Made by a program: the position numbers and the translations under genes. The notes below the pieces were generated by a model that made no database searches, had not been told where the DNA came from, and saw only the letters and a list, made by a program, of their open reading frames with translations. Positions 26,957 through 37,068 of a DNA stretch of 61,379 nt are shown here, one piece after another (the stretch's first letter is position 1; the number at the start of each line of letters is the position of its first letter). Source of the DNA: Lysobacterales bacterium (GTDB taxonomy: Bacteria > Pseudomonadota > Gammaproteobacteria > Xanthomonadales > Rhodanobacteraceae); the NCBI GenBank assembly GCA_015655335.1, contig JAATFF010000093.1, positions 1-61,379 on the forward strand, written 5' to 3'.

Positions 26957-28671
26957 GCGGTAACTCCTGCGGTGGTCTTTGTCGTGGTGTGTTGTGCGTG
27001 CGGCCGTGGGGACACGGCGGTGTTCGGATGCGTGGTGGCGCCGTCGGAGGCGGAGCCGACCAGCCTGGCGTATTTGGCGAGCGCGCCGTGCGTGACTTTC
27101 GCGGGCGGAGCGACCCATGCGGTGCGGCGGCTTTCGAGGTCGGCATCGGTGCGCAGTTCGCGATGGTCGCCATCGATGAAGATGCGATCGCCGTCGCGCA
27201 ACAACGCAATCGGGCCGCCGCGCGCCGCTTCAGGGGCGATGTGTCCAACCATGAAGCCGTGCGTGGCGCCGGAGAAACGTCCGTCGGTGATCAGGCCGAC
27301 GTCGTTGCCGAGACCGCGACCGACGAGCGCGGCGGTGACGCCGAGCATCTCGCGCATACCGGGGCCGCCGGCGGGGCCTTCGTTGCGGATCACGATCACG
27401 TCGCCGGGTTTGATCTTGCCGCCTTGCACGGCGGCGAAGGCTTCTTCCTCGCTCTCGAATACGCGTGCAATGCCTTCGAAATGATTCGCGCCTTTGCCGG
27501 CGAGTTTCAGGATGCAGCCTTCAGGCGCGAGATTGCCGTACAGGATCGAATAACCGCCGCGTGGTTTCAGCGGCTGCTTCACCGGATGCACCACATCCTG
27601 TGTTTCAGCACGCGGTGCGGCGGCGCATTCTTCGTAAAGGCTGCGACCGGTCACCGTGGGGCGATCCTCGAGCATGCCTTCGGCAATCAATTCCTGCGCG
27701 ACGCGTGCGCTACCACCGGCACCGAACAACTCGACGGCGGTGTATCGGCCGCCTGGCAACAGATCAGCGATAACGGGCGTGTGCACAGAAGCGGGTTCGA
27801 AATCTTCGATCGTCCACGGCACGCCGGCTTCGCGAGCAATCGCGAGCAGATGCAACACCGCATTGGTGGAACCAGCAGTGGCCGCGACCATGCGCGCGGC
27901 GTTTTGGAAAGCCGTGCGATCGAGAATATCCAGTGGCTTGCGCTGTTGGCGGAAGCAATCCATCACCAATTCGCCGCAACGGAATGCTGCGCTCGCTTTG
28001 GCTGGATGCGTGGCAGGAATGTCGTTGAAGCCCATCGGCGACAAACCCAATGCCTGCATGACCATCGCCATCGTGTTGGCGGTGAACTGGCCGCCACACG
28101 CACCTGCGCCGGGGCATGCGTCTTTTTCGACGGCTGCGAGTTCTGCATCGTCGATCTTGCCCGCGCCATGAGCGCCGACTGCCTCGAACACTTGCTGGAT
28201 GGTGATCGGATGATTGTTGTGCGTGCCGTGCGCGATGCTGCCGCCGTATAGTGCGACGGCGGGGATGTTCAAACGCGCCATCGCCATCGCCGCTGCCGGA
28301 ATGGTCTTGTCGCAACCGCACAGCACCACCATCGCGTCGAGGCAATGACCATCGACGGCCAGCTCGATCGAATCGGTGATCACTTCGCGGCTGATCAGCG
28401 ATGCGCGCATGCCGGGCGTCCCCATCGCGATGCCGTCGGTCACGGCAATCGTGTTGAACTCGATCGGCGTGCCGCCCGCGGCGCGAATACCCGCTGCGGC
28501 ATGTTCGGCCAGTTCGCGCAGGTTGAGGTTGCACGGGCTGACGTTGGACCAGGTGTGCACCACGGCCACCAAAGGCTTGCTGATGTCGGCATCCTGCAGG
28601 CCCGTGGCGCGCAGCATGGCGCGTGCGGGAGCGCGGTCGGGGCCGGTTTTGATCAGATCACTACGCATCAT
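26953..28671 (-). CDS. ilvD: Dihydroxy-acid dehydratase
   Basis: 572 residues. Iron-sulfur enzyme forming the 2-oxoacids that precede valine and isoleucine. Cluster cysteines in CGCDKT and [16 protein letters not shown]; the C-terminal [15 protein letters not shown] signature is intact. ATG 28671 ([10 protein letters not shown]) with GTGAGAAC upstream is chosen over the longer frame. The C-terminal tail is Thr/Pro/His-rich and longer than needed. It follows leuB after 8 nt. Confidence 0.96.
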   Translation of the reverse strand: MMRSDLIKTGPDRAPARAMLRATGLQDADISKPLVAVVHTWSNVSPCNLNLRELAEHAAAGIRAAGGTPIEFNTIAVTDGIAMGTPGMRASLISREVITDSIELAVDGHCLDAMVVLCGCDKTIPAAAMAMARLNIPAVALYGGSIAHGTHNNHPITIQQVFEAVGAHGAGKIDDAELAAVEKDACPGAGACGGQFTANTMAMVMQALGLSPMGFNDIPATHPAKASAAFRCGELVMDCFRQQRKPLDILDRTAFQNAARMVAATAGSTNAVLHLLAIAREAGVPWTIEDFEPASVHTPVIADLLPGGRYTAVELFGAGGSARVAQELIAEGMLEDRPTVTGRSLYEECAAAPRAETQDVVHPVKQPLKPRGGYSILYGNLAPEGCILKLAGKGANHFEGIARVFESEEEAFAAVQGGKIKPGDVIVIRNEGPAGGPGMREMLGVTAALVGRGLGNDVGLITDGRFSGATHGFMVGHIAPEAARGGPIALLRDGDRIFIDGDHRELRTDADLESRRTAWVAPPAKVTHGALAKYARLVGSASDGATTHPNTAVSPRPHAQHTTTKTTAGVTA

Positions 28672-28679
28672 GTTCTCAC

Positions 28680-29771
28680 TTATCCGCACGCACGCAAGCC
28701 GCACAAAAAGGCGGGCGTGGCAACATCGTCCAGTGCCTTGATCACCGCATCGCGCAGCTCGGTCGTGCCGGCTTTGCCACCGATGTCGCGGCTGTGCGGG
28801 CCGTTGGTCAGCACGTGGCTGACGGCGGCTTCGATCGTCGTCGCTTCGATTTCCAGGCCCAGCGAATGACGCAGCAGCAGCGCGGCGGAGAGAATCGCGC
28901 CGAGCGGATTGGCAACGTTCTGTCCGGCGATATCCGGAGCCGACCCGTGGATTGGTTCGTACAGTCCAACCTTGCCTTCCCCCAGTGATGCCGACGGCAG
29001 CAGGCCGAGCGAACCGGCCAATGCGGCAGCTTCATCGGTGAGAATGTCGCCGAACAGGTTTTCGGTGACGACCACGTCGTAGCGCGACGGTTGCGTCAGC
29101 AGCAGCATCGCCATCGAATCGACCAGCTGGTGTTCCAGCTTGACATCCGGATAGTCCGCGGCAATGCGTGTAACGGTGCTGCGCCACAGGCGCGATGTTT
29201 CCAGCACGTTGGCCTTGTCTACCGATGTGACGTGCTGGCGGCGATCGCGAGCCAGTTCGAATGCACGGCGTGCAACGCGTTCGACTTCGGCCACGGTGTA
29301 CTTGCACTCGTCGGTGGCAGTGTCGATGGTGCGGGTCTTCGCGCCGAAGTACGCGCCGCCAGTCAGCTCGCGCACGAACAGTACGTCGACGTTCTTCAGC
29401 TTCTCGTTCTTCAGCGGCGACAGCGAGGCCAGTGCGGGATGCACTTGCAGCGGACGCAGATTGGCGAAGACGCCGAGTGCAGCGCGCAGTGCGAGCAGAC
29501 CTTGTTCCGGGCGCACAGGTGCGTGCGGATCGGACCACTTCGGGCCACCGACGGCGCCGAGCAGCACTGCATCAGCGTGCTTGCATGCTTCCAGCGTCTT
29601 CGCCGGCAACGGCTCGCCCGTCGCATCGATCGCGCAACCACCAATGGCGTGCGCTTCAAACTCGAAGGTGTGACCGCTGCGCTCCGCGACAGCTTCCAGT
29701 ACGGCAACCGCCGCGTCGATGACTTCCGGACCTACGCCGTCGCCGGGCAGGGTAACGATGCGCGCTTTCAT
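28680..29771 (-). CDS. leuB: 3-isopropylmalate dehydrogenase
   Basis: 363 residues. Oxidises and decarboxylates 3-isopropylmalate with NAD. Motifs: [10 protein letters not shown] at the start, [32 protein letters not shown] and [18 protein letters not shown] 29771 overlaps the leuD stop by 4 bp. Confidence 0.97.
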   Translation of the reverse strand: MKARIVTLPGDGVGPEVIDAAVAVLEAVAERSGHTFEFEAHAIGGCAIDATGEPLPAKTLEACKHADAVLLGAVGGPKWSDPHAPVRPEQGLLALRAALGVFANLRPLQVHPALASLSPLKNEKLKNVDVLFVRELTGGAYFGAKTRTIDTATDECKYTVAEVERVARRAFELARDRRQHVTSVDKANVLETSRLWRSTVTRIAADYPDVKLEHQLVDSMAMLLLTQPSRYDVVVTENLFGDILTDEAAALAGSLGLLPSASLGEGKVGLYEPIHGSAPDIAGQNVANPLGAILSAALLLRHSLGLEIEATTIEAAVSHVLTNGPHSRDIGGKAGTTELRDAVIKALDDVATPAFLCGLRACG

Positions 29772-30352
29772 GCCGCCTTCTCCTGTTGCTGTTCGTATTG
29801 CGTGATGGCCTCGGCCTGCTGCAGCAGGAAGCCGAGTTGGTCGACGCCGTTGAGCAGGCAATGCCGTGCGAACGGTTCGAGCCGGAAGTGGATGCGTCCG
29901 CCGTCGGGCAGTTCGATGACCTGCTCGCGCACGTCGATGGACAGTTCGGTGCCCGGGTTGCTCAGCAACCAGCGGTGTTCTGCTTCGTCAAGCACGATGG
30001 CGAGCAGGCCGTTCTTCAGCGCATTGCCGCGGAAGATGTCCGCGATTTCGCTGCACAGCACCGCCTGGATACCGTAGTCGAGTAGCGCCCACGGCGCATG
30101 CTCGCGCGACGAGCCGCAACCGAAGTTACGTCCGGCGACAAGGATGTTGCAACCGCGCGCTTCGGGCTTGTTGAGCGGGAAGTCGGGGTTGTCGCCGCCG
30201 TCCTGGCGATAGCGCCAATCTTGAAACGCGTACTTGCCCAGGCCGCTGCGCTCGGTGGTGGTGAGGAAGCGTGCGGGGATGATGCGATCCGTGTCGATGT
30301 TTTCATCGACGAGCACGGCGGTGCGCGAGTGAATGCGAGTTACGGATTGCAT
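29768..30352 (-). CDS. leuD: 3-isopropylmalate dehydratase small subunit
   Basis: 194 residues. Partner of LeuC, forming the swivelling domain of isopropylmalate isomerase. [15 protein letters not shown] and [17 protein letters not shown] are the family signatures. GAGGTATTTC before ATG 30352. It is separated from leuC by a 174-nt gap filled with repeats, one of the two largest breaks in the operon. Confidence 0.96.
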   Translation of the reverse strand: MQSVTRIHSRTAVLVDENIDTDRIIPARFLTTTERSGLGKYAFQDWRYRQDGGDNPDFPLNKPEARGCNILVAGRNFGCGSSREHAPWALLDYGIQAVLCSEIADIFRGNALKNGLLAIVLDEAEHRWLLSNPGTELSIDVREQVIELPDGGRIHFRLEPFARHCLLNGVDQLGFLLQQAEAITQYEQQQEKAA

Positions 30353-30378
30353 TATGAAATACCTCGCTTGTTGCGTTC

Positions 30379-30516
30379 GCCTCCTCTCCCCTTCGGGGAG
30401 AGGATTGAGGTGAGGGGCAAAGGCTTGCCATGAGGCATACCGAAGCCTGCTTTGATGAGGCAGTGAGGCCAGGTTGGCCCCTCACTCCAGCCTTCTCTCC
30501 GAAGGGGAGAGGGAGC
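30379..30516. repeat. Inverted pair of hairpin repeats inside the leu operon
   Basis: Two copies of a 40-bp unit in opposite orientation, about 30379-30418 and 30477-30516, each with a CTCTCCCCTTCGG-GAGAG hairpin followed by TGAGGTGAGGGGC or a close variant. The spacer is near 58 nt. Same arrangement as at 40137-40252. It lies in the leuC-leuD gap. Confidence 0.75.
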
Positions 30517-30526
30517 GAGATCGCGT

Positions 30527-31939
30527 TCATGCCGCCACCTCCTGCAAGTACTCGCGTGGATCGGCAATGGCGCCGGCAATCGCGGACGCGGCGGCGGTGG
30601 CGGGGCTGGCCAACACGGTGCGTGCGCCCCTGCCTTGGCGACCTTCGAAGTTGCGGTTGGAGGTGCTCACGACGAGCTGGCCCGGTTGTGCGAGATCGCC
30701 GTTCATCGCGATGCACATCGAACAGCCCGGGATGCGCCACTCCGCACCGGCGGCGAGAAACACCTCATGCAAGCCTTCACGCTCCGCATCGCGGCGCACG
30801 GCTTCGGAGCCCGGAACCACCAGCATGCGCACGCCATTGGCGACGTGCCGTCCGCGCAGCACACTCGCCGCTTCGCGCAGATCCGACAAACGCGAATTGG
30901 TGCAGCTGCCGATGAACACGACATCGACAGCCGTGCCCTGCATCGGCTGGTTCGGCTTGCCTTGCATGTAATCCAGCGCACGCTGTTCCTGCGCGTTGCG
31001 TGCGGCGGGAACGGGCTTGTCCATCGCAATGGCCATGCCCGGATGCGTGCCGTAGGTGACGGTCGGGCGAATCTGACCGGCATCGATGCGCACTTCGCGG
31101 TCGTACGTCGCGTCGGCGTCGCTATGCAGATTGCGCCAACGCTGCACGGCGGCGTCCCATGCGGCACCTTGCGGCGCGTTGGGACGTCCCTTCAACCATG
31201 CGAAGGTGGTTTCATCCGGTGCAATCAACCCTGCGCGTGCACCGGCCTCGATCGACATGTTGCACACGGTCATGCGTTCTTCGATCGACAACGCTTCGAT
31301 GGCAGCGCCGCGATATTCGAGCACGTGGCCCGTGCCGCCATCGACGCCGATCTCGCCGATGATGTGCAGGATCAGATCCTTCGCGCCGACGCCGCGCGGC
31401 AGCTTGCCGTCGACGTGGATGGCGAAGGTTTTCGGCTTGCGCTGCAGCAGGCACTGCGTGGCCATCACATGGCCGACTTCGGTGGTGCCGATGCCGAACG
31501 CCAACGCACCGAATGCGCCATGCGTCGAAGTGTGGCTGTCGCCGCAGACGATGGTCATGCCTGGCTGCGTGGCGCCGAGCTCGGGGCCGATCACGTGCAC
31601 GATGCCGCGATCGCTGCTATCCCAGCCATAGAGTTTTACGCCAAATTCGCGGCAGTTCGTTTCCAGCTGCGCGACCTGTGCCTTGGCTTCCGCATTTGCA
31701 TATGGACGCTCGCCGTTTGGCAATGCGGGCAGGGTCGGCGTGGAATGGTCGAGCGTGGCCAGCGTGCGGTCGGGGCGGCGCAGTTTCAGGCCGCGCTCGC
31801 GCAATTCGCTGAATGCCTGCGGTGAGGTGACTTCGTGCACCAGGTGCAGGTCGATGTAGATCACCGCCGGCGTGTCGGTGGTCTCGGGGGCGACGACATG
31901 GGAGTCCCAGATTTTTTCGAACAACGTGCGGGCGCTCAT
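30527..31939 (-). CDS. leuC: 3-isopropylmalate dehydratase large subunit
   Basis: 470 residues. Aconitase-like enzyme moving the hydroxyl of isopropylmalate. The [4Fe-4S] ligands are in FIGSCTNSR and CSMC, with [21 protein letters not shown] in the middle. ATG 31939 overlaps the ilvE stop by 4 bp. Confidence 0.97.
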   Translation of the reverse strand: MSARTLFEKIWDSHVVAPETTDTPAVIYIDLHLVHEVTSPQAFSELRERGLKLRRPDRTLATLDHSTPTLPALPNGERPYANAEAKAQVAQLETNCREFGVKLYGWDSSDRGIVHVIGPELGATQPGMTIVCGDSHTSTHGAFGALAFGIGTTEVGHVMATQCLLQRKPKTFAIHVDGKLPRGVGAKDLILHIIGEIGVDGGTGHVLEYRGAAIEALSIEERMTVCNMSIEAGARAGLIAPDETTFAWLKGRPNAPQGAAWDAAVQRWRNLHSDADATYDREVRIDAGQIRPTVTYGTHPGMAIAMDKPVPAARNAQEQRALDYMQGKPNQPMQGTAVDVVFIGSCTNSRLSDLREAASVLRGRHVANGVRMLVVPGSEAVRRDAEREGLHEVFLAAGAEWRIPGCSMCIAMNGDLAQPGQLVVSTSNRNFEGRQGRGARTVLASPATAAASAIAGAIADPREYLQEVAA

Positions 31940-32874
31940 GCGGCCTCCTCGGCGCGGGTGTTTTCTACGTGGGTGAGCCAGCCGTAGCGGTCTTGCGTAC
32001 GGCCGTTGAACAAACCGAAGAAGGCGTCGCGCAATGCGCGCGTGATCGGGCCAGGTGTGCCGGTGCCGACTTGCTTGCGGTCGACCGAGCGCACGGGCGT
32101 GATCTCCGCCGCAGTGCCGGTCATGAACACTTCGTCAGCGCTGTACAGCGCTTCGCGCGGCAGATCGCGTTCTTCGGCAGCGATGCCCAGATCGGCGGCC
32201 AGCGTGATCACCGTATCGCGTGTGATGCCGGCGAGGATGCCCGCGCTCGACGGTGGCGTGAGCAATTTGCCGCGCTTGACCAGAAACAGGTTCTCGCCCG
32301 CGCCTTCGCTGAGCAGGCCGTTGTGGCCCAGCGCGATGCCTTCATCGAAACCGCCGCGACGTGCTTCCAGGCCGACCAACTGGCTATTGAGGTAGTTGCC
32401 GCCGGCCTTGGCCCAGCTCGGAATGGTGTTGGGCGCGGGGCGATTCCACGACGACACGCAGACGTCTGCCCCCACTTCGGCCGCTTCGCCGAGATAGGCG
32501 CCCCATCCCAAAGCCATGATCGCGACGTCGACGGGCGCGCCGTCCCTGGGGAGAACGCCGAGCCCGCCGGCGCCGCGAAAGACAATCGGTCGTACATAGG
32601 CAGATGCCATCCGGTTGGCGCGAATCAATTCCAGGCAAGCGTTGTCGATCTCTTGCTCGCTGTAGCCGATCTCGATCTCGTACACGCGCGCCGATTCGAA
32701 CAGGCGGCGCGTGTGATCGGCGAGGCGGAAATAAGCCGGCCCCTGCGGTGTGGCGTACACGCGTTCGCCTTCGAACACGGACGAGCCGTAGTGCAGCGCA
32801 TGCGTGCTGACGTGAACGGTTGCTTCGGCCCAGGGCTTGATCCGCCCGTTATGCCAAAGGAAGGGCGTGCTCAT
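31936..32874 (-). CDS. ilvE: Branched-chain amino acid aminotransferase
   Basis: 312 residues, fold type IV PLP enzyme. Makes Leu, Ile and Val from their 2-oxoacids. The PLP lysine is in [27 protein letters not shown] and [14 protein letters not shown] are diagnostic. It overlaps leuA upstream and leuC downstream by 4 bp each, placing the shared final step of all three pathways near the head of the operon. Confidence 0.96.
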   Translation of the reverse strand: MSTPFLWHNGRIKPWAEATVHVSTHALHYGSSVFEGERVYATPQGPAYFRLADHTRRLFESARVYEIEIGYSEQEIDNACLELIRANRMASAYVRPIVFRGAGGLGVLPRDGAPVDVAIMALGWGAYLGEAAEVGADVCVSSWNRPAPNTIPSWAKAGGNYLNSQLVGLEARRGGFDEGIALGHNGLLSEGAGENLFLVKRGKLLTPPSSAGILAGITRDTVITLAADLGIAAEERDLPREALYSADEVFMTGTAAEITPVRSVDRKQVGTGTPGPITRALRDAFFGLFNGRTQDRYGWLTHVENTRAEEAA

Positions 32875-34478
32875 GCGGAAACTCCTTGCGGCTCCAGGAC
32901 CTCGACAGGTTGTTCACCGGTCTGCCGTTCGATGCGATTGACGATGGCGAGCGCGGCGTGCGCCGTCGCTTCGATGATGTCGGTGCTCACGCTGCTGCCG
33001 TTCCAATCGCGCTGCGCATGCCGAGCGGTGAGTTGCGCGTGGCCTTGCGCATCGCCGCCTTCGCTCATCGCGCGAACCTGGAAGCGGGTCAGCACCATGT
33101 CGGTGCCGGTGGCACGTTCGATCGCGCGCAGCACGGCGTCCACGGGGCCATCGCCGATGGCGGCTTCGCCCACTTCGCGGCCGTCCTCATGGCTCAGCTT
33201 GACGTTGGCCGATGCGCTGCCGCCCAGGTGCGAGCTGGTGTTGAGTTGATCCAAGTGCCACGGACCCGTGGCATCCGGGTCCAGACCAAGCGCCAGTGCT
33301 TCCAGGTCCTCGTCGCGGATATCGCGCTTGCGGTCGGCAAGCGCTTTGAAGCGCTTGAAGATGCTTTCCATGGCTTCGTCGTCCAACGTATGCCCCAGCG
33401 TTTCCAGGCGCTGACGCAGCGCGTGGCGGCCGGAATGCTTGCCCAGCACCAAGGTCGTCGCGGCGATGCCGACGTCTTCCGGGCGCATGATTTCGTAGGT
33501 GCCGCGATGCTTGAGCATGCCGTGCTGGTGAATGCCCGATTCGTGCGCAAAGGCGTTTTCACCCACCACCGCCTTATTGCGTGGCACGGCTTGGCCAGTG
33601 ATCTGAGTCAGCAGACGCGAGGTGGGATACAGCTTGCGCGTGTCGATGCGCGTTTGCAGGCCGAAGTGCGGCGCGCGCACTTTCAGCGCCATCACGATTT
33701 CTTCCAGCGCGGCGTTGCCGGCACGCTCGCCGATGCCGTTGATGGTGCATTCCACTTGGCGTGCGCCTGCACTGACCGCAGCCAGGCTGTTGGCGACCGC
33801 CATGCCCAGATCGTCATGGCAGTGCGTTGAGAACACGGCCTTGTGTGCGTCGCGTACGTGGCTACGCAGGTAGGTGAAGAGTTCGACCATTTCTGCCGGC
33901 GTGGTGTAGCCCACGGTATCCGGTGCGTTGAGCGTGGTCGCGCCAGCGGCAATGGCGGCGCTGAACACTTCGACCAGGAATTCCGGCTCGGTGCGGAGTG
34001 CGTCTTCGGCGGAAAACTCCACGTCTTCGCAGTATTTGCGGGCGCGTTCGATGGACGCGATCGCCGTATCCATCACTTGCGCTTTGCTCATGCCCAGCTT
34101 GTGTTCGCGATGCAGCGGGCTAGTGGAGAGGAACAGGTGAATGCGCGAATGTCGTGCGCGCTCCAGCGCGCGCGCAGCGGTATCGATATCGCCGTTTTGA
34201 CATCGCGCGAGCGCGCACACGGTGGTGTTGCGCAACGTTCGCGCGATTTCTTCCACTGCCGCGAAATCATCGGGCGAAGCTTGCGGAAAGCCCGCTTCGA
34301 TGATGTCCACACCCAGCGTTTCCAGGGCTTGTGCCATGCACAATTTGGCCCGCCGGTCCATGGAAAAACCGGGTGCCTGCTCACCGTCGCGCAAGGTGGT
34401 GTCGAAGATGCGTACGCGATCTTCGGCGCTTTCACCGCCTTCGCGGGTGTCGTTGGGTTGTGCTGTTTCGGGGGTCAT
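32871..34478 (-). CDS. leuA: 2-isopropylmalate synthase
   Basis: 535 residues. Condenses acetyl-CoA and 2-oxoisovalerate, the first committed step to leucine. [17 protein letters not shown] opens the TIM barrel; [17 protein letters not shown] holds metal ligands, and the C-terminal LeuA dimer domain expected to bind leucine is complete. GGAGCCAGC precedes ATG 34478. First structural gene of the operon, 34 nt after the attenuator terminator. Confidence 0.97.
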   Translation of the reverse strand: MTPETAQPNDTREGGESAEDRVRIFDTTLRDGEQAPGFSMDRRAKLCMAQALETLGVDIIEAGFPQASPDDFAAVEEIARTLRNTTVCALARCQNGDIDTAARALERARHSRIHLFLSTSPLHREHKLGMSKAQVMDTAIASIERARKYCEDVEFSAEDALRTEPEFLVEVFSAAIAAGATTLNAPDTVGYTTPAEMVELFTYLRSHVRDAHKAVFSTHCHDDLGMAVANSLAAVSAGARQVECTINGIGERAGNAALEEIVMALKVRAPHFGLQTRIDTRKLYPTSRLLTQITGQAVPRNKAVVGENAFAHESGIHQHGMLKHRGTYEIMRPEDVGIAATTLVLGKHSGRHALRQRLETLGHTLDDEAMESIFKRFKALADRKRDIRDEDLEALALGLDPDATGPWHLDQLNTSSHLGGSASANVKLSHEDGREVGEAAIGDGPVDAVLRAIERATGTDMVLTRFQVRAMSEGGDAQGHAQLTARHAQRDWNGSSVSTDIIEATAHAALAIVNRIERQTGEQPVEVLEPQGVSA

Positions 34479-34511
34479 GCTGGCTCCGTTTGGGCGGGGC
34501 CGAGGGGCAAC

Positions 34512-34544
34512 AAAAAACCCCGCATCCTTGTCGGGTGCGGGGTT
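34512..34544 (-). terminator. Attenuator terminator of the leu-ilv operon
   Basis: Minus strand: AACCCCGCA, 11-nt loop, TGCGGGGTT, then TTTTTT. Its first arm contains CCCGCACC (34534-34541), exactly complementary to GGTGCGGG in the leader (34594-34601), so an antiterminator can form instead. Confidence 0.9.
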
Positions 34545-34589
34545 CTTCGGGGTATCTAGGTTAAATCTGCTTCACCTTGACACACGCCC

Positions 34590-34664
34590 TCAGCCCGCAC
34601 CTCCGTTGGTAATAAGGAGTACGAGTACAAGGGTAAGAAGAAGGAAGCCGCCGAAGGGCAGCAT
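34590..34664 (-). CDS. Branched-chain amino acid leader peptide
   Basis: 24 codons starting at ATG 34664 (GGTGA five nt upstream) and ending at the antiterminator arm. The core FLLLTLVLVLLIT has six Leu, two Val, one Ile and two Thr in 13 residues. Leu codons are CTT and CTC, unlike the CTG preferred by the flanking genes. Stalling here would keep the leader from pairing CTCC with GGAG and free GGTGCGGG to sequester the terminator. An in-frame ATG at 34727 would give 45 residues but lies at the expected transcription start. Confidence 0.85.
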   Translation of the reverse strand: MLPFGGFLLLTLVLVLLITNGGAG

Positions 34665-34734
34665 GTCCGTCACCGTAGGGGGACGGATAGCACGGGTGGT
34701 GTAGCGGTGGCTGTTGCGCTGCGGCATGTCGTCG

Positions 34735-34764
34735 ACCCTAAGGCACGTCGTTGCAGCGTGTCAA
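34735..34764 (-). promoter_or_regulatory. Promoter of the leu-ilv operon
   Basis: TTGACA (34759-34764), 18 nt, TAGGGT (34735-34740) on the minus strand, with an AT-rich stretch directly upstream. The predicted start near 34728 gives a leader of about 250 nt to leuA, containing the peptide and the attenuator. Confidence 0.7.
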
Positions 34765-34811
34765 CCGTTTTTTAATGAAAAATTTTCCGAACCGCCAATG
34801 CGTTCGCGTAC

Positions 34812-34827
34812 GGACGGCTGGACGTCC
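34812..34827. promoter_or_regulatory. Tandem 8-bp boxes upstream of the leu-ilv promoter
   Basis: GGACGGCT-GGACGTCC, followed by ATAT. It shares the 14-mer CTGGACGTCCATAT (34818-34831) with the site before the aminotransferase gene at 38876. It looks like MetJ boxes (AGACGTCT repeats), but the regulator is unknown. The rest of the 34765-35067 gap shows only AT-rich DNA. Confidence 0.4.
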
Positions 34828-35067
34828 ATATGTACCAACGAATTAGAAATAATTTGTTTCATTCGCAACCAATGTGCAAATCTCCGTGGCACGCGTTTTT
34901 CCATGAATTCGTCGCACAAAAATGATCTCTATGTGCGTTCGGCGTCATGCTGCCTTTACGCCTAGGCAGGTTATAGACCCACAAGAATGGACGCCAATCC
35001 ATGATTACTGCCTGCCCCATTTGTGCTTGATGATGGACAACGTACTTTCAGGGCGGCGTCCATTCTG

Positions 35068-35556
35068 ATGAATATTCTTGCTGCCATTGAGCAATGGGTG
35101 ACGGTGGCGCGACGCCGGTATCCGGATTTCCCGGCCGAATGGGCCGCGATTTTTGCATCGATCAAACGCATCGACAGAGAGATCAATCAGGGTGCCGATG
35201 CATTGCTCCAGGCATGGGGCATTACCTATGCCGAATACAGCATGCTGCTCGTGCTGTACGGCACGGAAGGCGGTGCCTTGTCCGCAACGTCCCTGGGCGA
35301 GGTCGTAAGTGAGACATCGATCCATATCAGTCGTGCAGGGCGCCAGCTATGCGAAAAGGGTCTGCTGGTGCGAAGCGTCGATACGACGGACCGGCGCAAC
35401 ACCTTGTTCACGCTCAATCATGCCGGGAAGAGCTTGCTGGATCGCTTGTTGCCCATATTGACGGGCTTGCTTCAGCATAAAACGCAGGCGTTCGAGTTCG
35501 GCGAAATAACGGAGTTGTCGCGGCTGTTGAAACAGCTCATGCATAAGTTGGGCTAG
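35068..35556 (+). CDS. MarR-family transcriptional regulator
   Basis: 162 residues. Winged helix-turn-helix pattern with GITYAEYSMLLVLYG, LSATSLGEVVSETSIHISRAGRQLCEKGLLVR and the wing VDTTDRRNTLFTLNHAG. MarR proteins are dimeric repressors that usually respond to small phenolic or oxidising ligands and often control a neighbour. ATG 35068 is taken; a GTG at 35023 would add 15 residues. No operator was recognised. The next gene, pssA, is 111 nt downstream on the same strand. Confidence 0.85.
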   Translation: MNILAAIEQWVTVARRRYPDFPAEWAAIFASIKRIDREINQGADALLQAWGITYAEYSMLLVLYGTEGGALSATSLGEVVSETSIHISRAGRQLCEKGLLVRSVDTTDRRNTLFTLNHAGKSLLDRLLPILTGLLQHKTQAFEFGEITELSRLLKQLMHKLG

Positions 35557-35667
35557 TGGATATACGGGCGCCGCCCGGCACAGCCCGAGCAACGTGACGC
35601 TTGTGCATGCATCGCTCGTCGCCTGCTGCCTGCAGGTGCGATCTGCCCGACCCGTTACCATGGCAGC

Positions 35668-37068
35668 ATGATGAATGCTCGCAACCCACTGAAGCCGCGG
35701 CGGCTCGCCCGTCGTCTGTTGCCTTTGGGGCGTTTCGCGCGGCCGCAGCCTGGGGCGTTGGACGCGTTTTCGGTCCCCGCCAGCGACATTCGTGTGCTGG
35801 ACGACCCAGCGGCCTTTCGCCATACATTGCTGACGTTGATCGCGGGGGCGAGGCGGTGGATCGTCATCGTTGCCTTATACCTGCAGGACGATGACGCGGG
35901 ACGCGAGGTGCTCGATGCACTTTATGCAGCGCGCAAGGCGCAACCCGCGCTTGAAGTGGAAGTTTATGTCGATTGGCATCGCGCTCGTCGCGGCTTGATC
36001 GGCAGGGCCGTCAACGAAGGAAACGCCGCGCTATATCGCGACTATGCATCACGGCTGGGTGAAGGGGTGGCCATTTACGGCGTTCCGGTGCAAACCCGCG
36101 AACTGTTCGGTGTGCTGCATCTGAAAGGCTTCATGATCGACGACGACGTGTTGTACAGCGGCGCCAGCATCAACGACGTATACCTCGCGAAGCACGGGCG
36201 CTATCGGCTCGATCGTTATCATCTTATTCGGCATGCCGGTTTGACGCAGAGCATGACTACCTTTGTGCGGAAGTATTTTCGCGATAGCGAAGCAGTCACG
36301 CGGCTCGATCAGTCACCTTTGCCGTCCACGCGAGAGCTGCAAAATGCGATCCGCCATCTGCGCCGACCATTGCAGCGTGCGCACTACGATGTCCCGCGCG
36401 AATCGCCGCCGGAAGGCACGGTAGCCGTGACGCCGCTGCTCGGTTTTGGTCGCAGCGACAATCAGCTCAACGACGTGCTGCTTGCTTTGCTGCGGGATGC
36501 TCGGCGGCGCGTGGTGTTGTTCACGCCGTACTTCAATTTGCCTCGTCCCGTGCGCACGGTGTTGGGTAACTTGCTGCGCCGCGGATGCGTGATTGACATC
36601 ATGGTCGGCGACAAGACCGCCAATGATTTCTACATTCCGCCGCAGGAACCGTTTCGCAAGATCGGTCTGCTGCCCTATCTGTACGAAAGCAATCTGCGGC
36701 GGTTCGCACGTTCCCATCGCAAGCATATGGAACGCGGTCAGCTCAATCTCTGGCTCTGGCGCGATGGCAACAACAGCTATCATCTCAAGGGCTTGCTGAT
36801 CGACGACGAAGTCGCCCTCGTCACAGGCAATAATCTCAATCCGCGCGCGTGGGCGCTGGATCTGGAAAACGGGCTGTTATTGCGCGATCCGTCCTGCCGG
36901 CTCACGGCACGGCATGAGGCCGAATGGGCTGCACTGCGCAGCCACGCCACGCGGCTGGACGATTACCACGCGCTCGATAATCCGCGTCGATATCCCACCG
37001 AGGTGCGCCGGCTGCTGCGCCGGCTCAGTCGGGTGCGGCTTGATCGTTTGCTCAATCGCCTGCTTTGA
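35668..37068 (+). CDS. pssA: Phosphatidylserine synthase, type I (phospholipase D fold)
   Basis: 466 residues; lines up along its length with E. coli PssA (451). Forms phosphatidylserine from CDP-diacylglycerol and serine at the inner membrane. The two HKD motifs are VLHLKGFMIDD and YHLKGLLIDDE, each followed by the expected SGASINDVYL or TGNNLNPRAW. VGDKTANDFYIP and a basic C-terminus (RRLLRRLSRVRLDRLL) are shared with E. coli. No membrane helices, as is known for type I enzymes. Its last 17 nt overlap the convergent GNAT gene. Confidence 0.94.
   Translation: MMNARNPLKPRRLARRLLPLGRFARPQPGALDAFSVPASDIRVLDDPAAFRHTLLTLIAGARRWIVIVALYLQDDDAGREVLDALYAARKAQPALEVEVYVDWHRARRGLIGRAVNEGNAALYRDYASRLGEGVAIYGVPVQTRELFGVLHLKGFMIDDDVLYSGASINDVYLAKHGRYRLDRYHLIRHAGLTQSMTTFVRKYFRDSEAVTRLDQSPLPSTRELQNAIRHLRRPLQRAHYDVPRESPPEGTVAVTPLLGFGRSDNQLNDVLLALLRDARRRVVLFTPYFNLPRPVRTVLGNLLRRGCVIDIMVGDKTANDFYIPPQEPFRKIGLLPYLYESNLRRFARSHRKHMERGQLNLWLWRDGNNSYHLKGLLIDDEVALVTGNNLNPRAWALDLENGLLLRDPSCRLTARHEAEWAALRSHATRLDDYHALDNPRRYPTEVRRLLRRLSRVRLDRLLNRLL

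Noticed and set aside
26989-28251. 420-codon open frame antisense to ilvD
   Set aside because: Same reason; ilvD on the other strand is intact and the antisense protein shows no family pattern.
37052-37068. pssA and the GNAT gene overlap by 17 nt at their 3' ends; possible frameshift
   Set aside because: Both proteins reach their normal C-termini as judged from their families, so this is ordinary convergent overlap.
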